Source: Candidatus Nealsonbacteria bacterium CG01_land_8_20_14_3_00_12 (lineage in GTDB: Bacteria > Patescibacteriota > Minisyncoccia > Minisyncoccales > PETJ01). Taken from it: DNA of 5,935 bases. Positions 1 through 5,448 of this stretch are shown here, in pieces. Each line of letters begins with the position of its first letter. Positions within the stretch are counted from its first letter, which is position 1. Below the pieces are notes generated by a model that was not told the origin of the DNA, did not search any database, and saw nothing but the letters and a program-made list of their open reading frames with translations. The position numbers were made by a program, and so were the translations under genes. The stretch spans positions 442 to 6,376 of the forward strand of contig PETJ01000018.1 in the NCBI GenBank assembly GCA_002781125.1. The letters are read 5' to 3'.

Positions 1-50
1 ATATCATCGACCACCAGAGCGATAGCGAAGGGTTTTTGATTATTAATCAT
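1..50 (-). CDS. Start of an unidentified downstream gene (partial)
   Basis: An ATG at 50-48 opens a frame that stays open to the window edge and reads MINNQKPFAIALVVDD. It begins four bases after the PlsY stop codon, the same tight spacing as the other junctions, so it is probably the next gene of the operon. No clear Shine-Dalgarno sequence precedes it, which is also true of most of its neighbours. Sixteen residues are too few to assign a family. The hydrophobic stretch ending in VVDD could be the first beta strand of several folds, including a response-regulator receiver domain, but this is not evidence. The gene continues beyond position 1. Confidence 0.4.
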   Translation of the reverse strand, partial: MINNQKPFAIALVVDD

Positions 51-54
51 TAAT

Positions 55-762
55 TTAGGAGCCCGCTTGCGGGAGGGTGGTGGGTGGGTTGTAGTCTCCA
101 GCTAAATAACCCTTGAGCCGTGGAATATTTTTGATTAATAACAAAATTGTCCCTCCAGCCACTGGAAGGAAAATCTGAGGATTATAAAAATAGAGAGGGG
201 TGAGAGCTAAGGCGAGGCCTATCATTCTGCCAATCATTTGTTTTCCCAAAATTGAAAAAATATCAGGAAAATTTTTCCAGTTTATTTTTTCTTCTCGACC
301 CATTTTTTCAAGAATGATTTGAGCGATAATTGAGCAAATTATAATAGGGGAACCCCAGACCAAAATTGAGATGGGTTTTAAATAAAGCATAATTCCCATC
401 AGACAAGCTGCTCCCCTACCTCCTCGAAATTTCAGGAAAATTGAATAATTATGGCCCAAAACAACAAAAAAGCTAGCTAAAATTAGAGAAATTGTTAAGT
501 CGTATCCCAAAAATGCTAATTTCTGGCTAGTCCAAACTGAAAGAGCTCCCTTTGCCATATCAACTATTAGAACTAAAAGAAATCCAAAAACTGCTAATTT
601 GGGCGATTTTCCCTTGAGAGCCCTCAGGACATTTATCGCTCCAACATTTCCTGAACCAATCTTTCTAATATCCTGACCAGTAAATTTTTTAACCAAAAGG
701 TAAGCAGTAGGAAAAGAACCAATAAAATAACTAATAAGGGAGATTAAAATGAGATTAGTCAT
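55..762 (-). CDS. plsY: Acyl-phosphate:glycerol-3-phosphate acyltransferase PlsY
   Basis: Integral-membrane enzyme that transfers an acyl chain from acyl-phosphate to the sn-1 position of glycerol 3-phosphate, the first step of phospholipid synthesis. From the ATG at 762 it is 235 residues. Family motifs are in order: GSFP at 15-18, DIRKIGSGN at 31-39 (followed by VGAIN, where the usual form is GATN), DMAKG at 68-72, GHN at 103-105 with KFRGGRG at 111-117, and KNIPRL at 211-216 near the C-terminus. Long hydrophobic segments lie between them. It is slightly longer than the usual 190-220 residues, mainly through a charged loop around residues 152-178. In the sequence as given the frame is continuous with the upstream carboxyltransferase (open from 2346 to 55), but I treat it as a separate gene because that gene's true stop appears to have been bypassed by a frameshift. 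No Shine-Dalgarno is visible before 762. PlsX, which makes the acyl-phosphate, is not in the window. Confidence 0.88.
   Translation of the reverse strand: MTNLILISLISYFIGSFPTAYLLVKKFTGQDIRKIGSGNVGAINVLRALKGKSPKLAVFGFLLVLIVDMAKGALSVWTSQKLAFLGYDLTISLILASFFVVLGHNYSIFLKFRGGRGAACLMGIMLYLKPISILVWGSPIIICSIIAQIILEKMGREEKINWKNFPDIFSILGKQMIGRMIGLALALTPLYFYNPQIFLPVAGGTILLLIKNIPRLKGYLAGDYNPPTTLPQAGS
62..73. repeat. Short GC-rich palindrome in the 3' end of plsY
   Basis: CCCGCTTGCGGG is a 5-bp inverted repeat around TT. It lies in the last codons of plsY, just before the stop at 55-57, in otherwise AT-rich DNA. On the transcribed strand it is followed by CTCC and AT-rich sequence but not by a run of T, so it is not a convincing intrinsic terminator. 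Its role is unknown. Confidence 0.4.
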
Positions 763-784
763 TGAAAATTGAAAATTGAAAATT
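761..784. repeat. Tandem 7-bp repeat (ATTGAAA x3) at the carboxyltransferase/plsY junction
   Basis: Three perfect copies of ATTGAAA at 761-767, 768-774 and 775-781 are followed by a partial copy (ATT, 782-784). On the transcribed strand this reads as TTTCAAT units running into the plsY ATG. With the carboxyltransferase stop restored at 785-787, the repeat fills essentially the whole 22-base gap between the two genes. That is what one expects of non-coding spacer rather than of a protein linker. Read in the uninterrupted frame it encodes the low-complexity residues KIFNFQFS. Confidence 0.85.
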
Positions 785-2334
785 TTATAAGGGGATATTG
801 CCGTGCTTTCTGGCAACCTTGCTTTCTTTCTATTCAAGAGCGATTCTAAGCACTTGATTAGGGTAGTCCTGGTATTTTTTGGATGAATTACCATATCAAC
901 CTGTCCTAATTTTGCTGCCTGGTAAGGGTTGAGAAAAAATTCTCTCAATTCTTGGATTTTTTCTTTTTCCAGTTTTTTAGGATCTTTGCTTTCGGCTATT
1001 TCTTTTTTATAAATAATTTTTACTGCCTGCTCCGGTCCCATAACAGCAATCTGACTAAAAGGCCAGGCAATAACCGCATCCTGTCCCAATTTTCGAGAAG
1101 CCAAAGCAATATAAGCTCCGCCAAAGGCTTTTCTTAAAATTAAACTAATTTTGGGAACGGTGGCTTCAGCGAAAGCATACAAAACTTTTGCCCCGTGCCT
1201 GATTATTCCTCGATGTTCTTGGTCAGCGCCAGGAAGGTAGCCCGGGGTGTCAACCAAATTAATTAAAGGAATATTAAAGCAGTCGCAAAATCTAACAAAG
1301 CGGCTAACCTTATCGGAAGAATCGATATCAAGAGTGCCTGCCATAAATTTTGTTTGATTCGCAATAATTCCAACTACATAACCAGAAAGCCGCGAAAACC
1401 CAACAATTGAATTTGTGGCAAAACCTGCCTGGATTTCAAAAAAAGAATTTTTATCAAAAATTTCGCTAATAACTTCTTGCATATCGTAACCCTTTTCTCC
1501 TTCCTCCGGTACTATTTCTAATAATTTAGGATTTTCTTCTTTCTCAAAAAATTCCGAAATGATACTTCTTTGTCTCGGAGAATCTTCTAAATTGTTTTGA
1601 GGTAAATAAGAAAGGAGTTTTTTAACTCCCGAAAAACAATCGGCTTCTGATTCAAAAATAAAATGGCTACAACCTGATTTTAAACTATGGATAGCCGCTC
1701 CTCCCAATTCTTCAAAAGAAACTTCCTCCCCAGTTACTGCCCGAATGACCTCAGGACCGGTGATATACATCTGGGAGATTCTTTCAACCATAAAAACAAA
1801 ATCGGAAAGACCAGGTGCATAAGAAGCGCCGCCGGCTGATGGACCAACGATTACCGAAATCTGGGGAATAACCCCGGAAGCTTTAACCTGAGACCTAAAA
1901 ATAGCAGCATAACCATCTAAAGAAGATATTCCCTCTTGAATTCTGGCTCCGCCAGAATCAATTATTCCAATAATCGGGCAGCCTGTTTTCCGGGCTAAAT
2001 CAATGACTTTAACAATTTTTTGACCATGCATTTCTCCCAATGAACCGCCTATTTTTGAGAAGTCCTGAGCGAAAACAAAAATTTGACGGCCATTTACTTT
2101 TCCAGAACCAGTAATGACAGCATCACCAGGGAATCTTTTTTTGTCTAACCCGAAAATATCGAAACGACTCTCAACAAATGGGTCTAATTCAACAAAACTA
2201 TCCAGGTCAAGCAAAAGATTTATCCTTTCTCTGGCAGTTAATTTCCCCTTCTGATGCTGTTTTTCAGCTAATTCCGGCTTTTCCAACTCTTTTAGTTTTT
2301 TATTCAATTTTTCAATTTCTTTTTCAAACGCCAT
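785..2334 (-). CDS. pccB: Acyl-CoA carboxylase carboxyltransferase subunit (PccB/AccD5 type), frameshifted near its 3' end
   Basis: Transfers the carboxyl group from carboxybiotin to an acyl-CoA. It is a full-length, single-chain carboxyltransferase with both crotonase-like halves. Numbered from the ATG at 2334: KGKLTARERI at 29-38, the N-half SGGARIQEG at 127-135, the oxyanion-hole region GPSAGGASY at 164-172 followed by YITGPEVI, and the C-half DTPGYLPG at 362-369, KAFGGAYIA at 402-410 and AWPFSQIAVMG at 423-433. GGAY is followed by Ile, where propionyl-CoA enzymes have Asp, suggesting acetyl-CoA as substrate. The ligase stop is four bases upstream of this ATG. A GTG at 2346 could add four residues, but the ATG fits the family better. 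No Shine-Dalgarno is visible, so coupling to the ligase gene is likely. After Pro508 (codon 813-811) the given frame runs on into plsY, while the -1 frame gives RKHGNIPL and TAA at 787-785. The restored length is 516 residues, normal for the family. An uncorrected reading gives one ORF, 2346-55. Confidence 0.9.
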
Positions 2335-2338
2335 AGTA

Positions 2339-2935
2339 TTATTCACTAATAGTTTTTAATTGTTCTTTTAACCCCTTAACAATCTGCTCTAAAATCTTTT
2401 TATTGTCAACCTCCCTGCCTAATTCTATTTTAAGCGATGTCGCGCTATCTTCCAAATCCTTTGGGAATTTTTCGATATTGGTATTCAAACCGATCCCGAT
2501 TACCGAAGATTTCACTTCTTTACCAATAACATTTTCAGTTAAAATTCCGCAAACCTTTCGACTATTAATTAAAACATCGTTGGGAAGCTTGATTAAAGGT
2601 TCTAAAGAAAAATTCTCCTTAATCGTTTTGGCAACAATGAAAGCGGATATGATGGTTAAGGTTTGTAAATCTTCAATTTTACTCCTCGGCAAAATAATCG
2701 AAAAATATAGCCCTCCTCTCGGAGAAAACCAAGCCGTCCTTTTTCTTCCATAACCACCAGTTTGTTTCTCAGCCACAATGACCGTCCAAGGAAGCGCGCC
2801 TCTAAGAGCTAATTCCTTTGCTTTTTGATTAGTTGAGGGTAATATTTTAAAATTTCTAATTTTGCAAGGCGATGAGAACTTCGTTCTCATCTTCACCTTC
2901 GCTTCCTTCGGAAGCTCGGTTTTTAAATTTTGCAT
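2339..2935 (-). CDS. birA: Biotin--[acetyl-CoA carboxylase] ligase, monofunctional
   Basis: Activates biotin with ATP and attaches it to the lysine of the carrier protein encoded just upstream. Catalytic-domain motifs are visible in the 198-residue product: PSTNQ at 33-37, the biotinyl-AMP loop GYGRKRTAW at 61-69 (usually GRGR..W) followed by FSPRGGLYFS, KLPNDV at 116-121 with the likely catalytic Lys116 (usually KWPND), CGILTE at 129-134, and GIGLNTN at 147-153. There is no N-terminal helix-turn-helix, so it is not a BirA-type repressor. The chain stops about where the small C-terminal domain of larger ligases would begin. The start at 2935 abuts the carrier stop (TAAATG), but the first 25 residues (MQNLKTELPKEAKVK and after) match nothing I recognise and are encoded by two hairpins. 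ATG at 2890 is an alternative start, giving 183 residues. Upstream of it the strand reads AAGGTGAAG, Shine-Dalgarno-like but very close. Confidence 0.92.
   Translation of the reverse strand: MQNLKTELPKEAKVKMRTKFSSPCKIRNFKILPSTNQKAKELALRGALPWTVIVAEKQTGGYGRKRTAWFSPRGGLYFSIILPRSKIEDLQTLTIISAFIVAKTIKENFSLEPLIKLPNDVLINSRKVCGILTENVIGKEVKSSVIGIGLNTNIEKFPKDLEDSATSLKIELGREVDNKKILEQIVKGLKEQLKTISE
2871..2891. repeat. 9-bp perfect inverted repeat (hairpin) in the 5' part of the biotin-ligase gene
   Basis: GATGAGAAC at 2871-2879 and GTTCTCATC at 2883-2891 pair perfectly around the 3-base loop TTC (GAA on the transcribed strand). The right arm contains the complement of the alternative ATG at 2890-2888, so in mRNA that start codon would be buried in the stem. 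There is no T-run after it, so it does not look like a terminator. Confidence 0.75.
2901..2915. repeat. 6-bp perfect inverted repeat (hairpin) next to the first
   Basis: GCTTCC at 2901-2906 and GGAAGC at 2910-2915 pair around the loop TTC, the same loop as the neighbouring hairpin nine bases away. Both lie in the stretch that would encode residues 7-22 of the ligase if translation starts at 2935. Two hairpins with the same loop in a row suggest either a translation-control structure or a small inserted palindromic element. Confidence 0.65.
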
Positions 2936-3316
2936 TTATGTTAGGACAATTAAAGTTTCCTCTTCTTTAACGTTTTGATTTTCTTTGACTAAAATTTCTT
3001 TTACTTTTCCTTCGAAATCGGAGACTATCTCGTTTTCCATTTTCATTGAGGAAAGAATAAGAATTTTTTGGTCTTTTTTTACAAATTCTCCTTCCTTGAT
3101 AAATATTTTCGAAATTGTTCCAGCAATCGGAGCTTTAATTTCTTTTTTAGTGAAACTTCTCTTCGGGATGGTAAGCGGAGCTGCCGAAATTTTTTCCCGT
3201 TCTTCGACTGTTTCTCCAAAGATAAATTCTTTTCCGTTAACTATTATTTTTACTTTTTCTTCTCCAAGTTCATAAATTTCGACTTCATAAACCTTGTCTT
3301 TAATTTTGATTTTCAT
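2936..3316 (-). CDS. accB: Biotin carboxyl carrier protein (biotinyl-domain subunit of acyl-CoA carboxylase)
   Basis: Carries biotin between the biotin carboxylase and carboxyltransferase active sites. The 126-residue product has an N-terminal beta-rich segment (1-35, with VNGKEF at 26-31), a short linker (about 36-57) and a C-terminal biotinyl/lipoyl domain (58-126). That domain carries APIAGTI at 62-68, GEFVKKDQ at 76-83 and the biotinylation site SSMKMENEI at 89-97, with Lys92 as the attachment residue. The usual tetrapeptide is AMKM, so Ser replaces Ala here. The layout resembles the short carriers of PCC, methylmalonyl-CoA decarboxylase and oxaloacetate decarboxylase systems more than E. 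coli AccB, whose Pro/Ala-rich linker is missing. It starts one base after the biotin carboxylase stop, and its TAA is directly followed by the ligase ATG. This points to translational coupling and balanced subunit supply. Confidence 0.94.
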   Translation of the reverse strand: MKIKIKDKVYEVEIYELGEEKVKIIVNGKEFIFGETVEEREKISAAPLTIPKRSFTKKEIKAPIAGTISKIFIKEGEFVKKDQKILILSSMKMENEIVSDFEGKVKEILVKENQNVKEEETLIVLT

Positions 3317-3317
3317 A

Positions 3318-4847
3318 TTATTCGAACATTTTTAACCTTTCCGACATCAGCCAATTGGAAGGGGTTTCTTTCTCTGCCGAAATTTTTTCTGATTTTTTTA
3401 TGGTTCGATAAACTTGGAAAATAATCTCGGCAATTTCCTTTTCTTCCATTTCTCTTCTTTTTAAAATTCTTCTTTGGGGAGGCAAAATTCTTTGTAAAAT
3501 CCCGCTTTTTTCAATGAAATTGGTAGTGAAATTTCCTTTTAAGAAATCTTTATTTTCCAGAATGGCTTTAGAAAGAGGAATGGTAGTTGGTATCCCTTCG
3601 ATAATTAATTCTTCCAAAGCCCCCTTTAATTTAGAAATTGCTTCTTCTCTTGTCTTCCCCCAGGAAATTAATTTTGCCAAAAGGGAATCAAAATAAGGAT
3701 AAATTTCCTGGCCTTCGTGTAAAAAAGAGTGTAAAAAGATTCCCTGACCACCCGGCGGGAAATATTTTTCAATTTTACCTGGGACAGGCTGAAAATTTTT
3801 CTGGGGATCTTCAGCGTTTATCCTTGCTTCGATTGCAAAACCTGAAAAGAAAATATCGTCTTGGAAGAAGGGGATTTTTTCCCCTTGGGAAATCCTAATT
3901 TGTTGTTCTACTAAATCAATCCCAGTTATTGCCTCGGTAACCGGATGCTCAACCTGAATTCGGGGATTGACTTCCAAAAAATAAAAGTTTTTATCTTGGT
4001 CTACCAAAAACTCAATCGTTCCCACTCCCTGATATCTCAGTTCTCGAGCTAATCTCACTGCTAATTCTCCCATCTCTTCTCTTTTTCCTTCATCTAAAAA
4101 TGTTGAGGGTGATTCCTCTAACAATTTTTGAAATCTTCTTTGAATTGTGCATTCCCTTTCTCCCAAATGCAAAAATTTTTCTCCGTCTCCTAAAATTTGA
4201 AATTCAATATGCCTGGCCCCGGGAAGATATTTTTCCAGAAAAAAATCAATGTCAGTAAAAGCCGTTGCCATCTGTCTTTGAACCCCCAGGGATATTGAAA
4301 AAATCTCACCAAAACTAACCTCTCCATTAATTACTCTAATGCCAATCCCCCCTCCCCCTCTTCTGGCCTTGAGAACAAAAGGCGGTCTAATCTTTAAAAC
4401 CCATTTAAAAAGATCTTCTTTTGTTTTGATAGACCCTTCACTGGCTGGCAAAGTAGGTATTCCTACTTTTTGGGCAATTCTTTTTGCTTCAATCTTATCT
4501 TCTAATCTTCTTAAGACCTTAAAATGTGGCCCAATAAATTTCAGATGTTTTTTTTGACAAAGCTTGGCAAATCGCCAATTTTCAGCCAAAAATCCATAGC
4601 CAGGATGAATAGCGTCAGCTCCAGCAATTTTGGCAATTTCAATGATTCTTTTTTGGTCTAAATAACCCTGGGCTCCTTCTTTTTCTAAAAAGTAATATTC
4701 GTTTGCCAAATTTGTTTCCAGAAAATTTGATTCCTGGCCCGGTAAAGGACAAAGAGCAACGGTTTTAATTCCCATCTCTTTGCAGGTCCTGATGATCCTC
4801 AGGGCAATTTCTCCTCTATTAGCAACAAGAATTTTTTTGATTTCCAT
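3318..4847 (-). CDS. accC: Biotin carboxylase subunit of acyl-CoA carboxylase
   Basis: Carboxylates biotin on the carrier protein using ATP and bicarbonate. The fold is ATP-grasp. From the ATG at 4847 (509 residues): KILVANRGEIALRI at 5-18, IHPGYGFLAEN at 80-90, FIGP at 104-107, Lys118 in EDK, Lys160 followed by ARRGGGGIG (161-169, the ATP-lid glycine loop), Cys233 in RECTIQRR, EVNPRIQVEHPVTE at 292-305 with catalytic-type Arg296 and Glu300, and Arg342 in EARINAEDP. An in-frame TTG at 4871 would add eight residues, but the family N-terminus begins at the ATG, so I chose 4847. The gene overlaps the end of plsC by 29 bases. E. coli AccC is about 449 residues; the extra tail (about 450-509, charged, ending SNWLMSERLKMFE) has no function I can name. 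No biotinyl domain is fused, in keeping with the separate carrier gene downstream. Confidence 0.96.
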   Translation of the reverse strand: MEIKKILVANRGEIALRIIRTCKEMGIKTVALCPLPGQESNFLETNLANEYYFLEKEGAQGYLDQKRIIEIAKIAGADAIHPGYGFLAENWRFAKLCQKKHLKFIGPHFKVLRRLEDKIEAKRIAQKVGIPTLPASEGSIKTKEDLFKWVLKIRPPFVLKARRGGGGIGIRVINGEVSFGEIFSISLGVQRQMATAFTDIDFFLEKYLPGARHIEFQILGDGEKFLHLGERECTIQRRFQKLLEESPSTFLDEGKREEMGELAVRLARELRYQGVGTIEFLVDQDKNFYFLEVNPRIQVEHPVTEAITGIDLVEQQIRISQGEKIPFFQDDIFFSGFAIEARINAEDPQKNFQPVPGKIEKYFPPGGQGIFLHSFLHEGQEIYPYFDSLLAKLISWGKTREEAISKLKGALEELIIEGIPTTIPLSKAILENKDFLKGNFTTNFIEKSGILQRILPPQRRILKRREMEEKEIAEIIFQVYRTIKKSEKISAEKETPSNWLMSERLKMFE

Positions 4848-5448
4848 ATGTTTTCTCTGAGAGTTTGGCAATTTCTCTCATTATTTTATCAGTAATTTCC
4901 CTTAGATTTTGACAATTTTCGCTTTTTCTAAAATACATGGGGTTACCAACATTAAGACATACTGGTAATGTGGGGGGGTTATTATTTTTATAGATTAAAC
5001 CAAGAGGAATTACAGGTTTCTCGCTTTTCACAGCCAGTTCAGCCACTCCGGTTTTACCCTCTAATAACTCCTTTTCCCTGTTTCTTTTCCCCTCTGGATA
5101 AATAATAATTATTCCTCCCCTTTTTAAAACTTCAAGAGCAATATCTAAAACCTTCCTCTTGTCTTCTGCTTTTCGGTTAATGGGAATGGTTTCAGCCAAC
5201 CAGTAAAACCAGCCCCATTGGAGAGCTTGCCATTTGCTATCCAATTTACCAATAAAACGAACCCTTTCTAATCTATCCTTTATTGGAAGGGGAACAAAAA
5301 AATGATCAAAGTAACTTTGATGATTTGGGGCTAAGATAAAATTGGTGTTTTGAGGAATATTATCTTTGTCTTTAATTTCCTCAATACAAAATTTTTCTAT
5401 TAATGGGCCAAGTACATTTCTGGCAAAAATGGAAAATGGCTTTTTCAT
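4819..5448 (-). CDS. plsC: 1-acyl-sn-glycerol-3-phosphate acyltransferase (PlsC family)
   Basis: Adds the second acyl chain to lysophosphatidic acid to make phosphatidic acid at the inner membrane face. The 209-residue product shows the PlsC motifs in order: NHQSYFD at 42-48 (the NHX4D catalytic pair His43/Asp48), IPINRK at 88-93 (block II position), YPEGKRNR at 117-124 (block III, usually FPEGTRS) and VIPLGL at 146-151 (block IV). Moderately hydrophobic stretches near 77-90 and 111-117 may associate with the membrane, but there is no signal peptide. The start codon overlaps the stop of the upstream flavoprotein as ATGA (5448-5445), a classic coupled junction, and AAGG sits just before it. 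The last codons overlap the biotin carboxylase gene. Pairing with PlsY in the same operon supports a phospholipid role. Acyl donor preference (ACP or CoA) cannot be read from the sequence. Confidence 0.93.
   Translation of the reverse strand: MKKPFSIFARNVLGPLIEKFCIEEIKDKDNIPQNTNFILAPNHQSYFDHFFVPLPIKDRLERVRFIGKLDSKWQALQWGWFYWLAETIPINRKAEDKRKVLDIALEVLKRGGIIIIYPEGKRNREKELLEGKTGVAELAVKSEKPVIPLGLIYKNNNPPTLPVCLNVGNPMYFRKSENCQNLREITDKIMREIAKLSEKTYGNQKNSCC

Noticed and set aside
62..73. Intrinsic terminator at the end of plsY
   Set aside because: The palindrome has only a 4-5 bp stem, lies inside the coding sequence, is not followed by a T-run on the transcribed strand, and another start codon follows closely.
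55..2346. A genuine bifunctional carboxyltransferase-PlsY fusion protein
   Set aside because: The -1 frame restores the family C-terminus and a stop exactly before a repeat-filled spacer and the plsY ATG, so a one-base indel is the simpler explanation. The alternative is kept in the findings.
2403..2753. Plus-strand open frame of 116 codons
   Set aside because: It lies wholly antisense to the biotin-ligase gene, has no recognisable motifs, and its composition mirrors the opposite strand.
3068..3424. Plus-strand open frame of 118 codons
   Set aside because: Phe-rich low-complexity product antisense to the Lys-rich carrier and carboxylase genes, so a shadow frame.
4848..4871. TTG start at 4871 for biotin carboxylase
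   Set aside because: The conserved family N-terminus begins at the ATG at 4847. The extra eight residues are not conserved and overlap plsC further.
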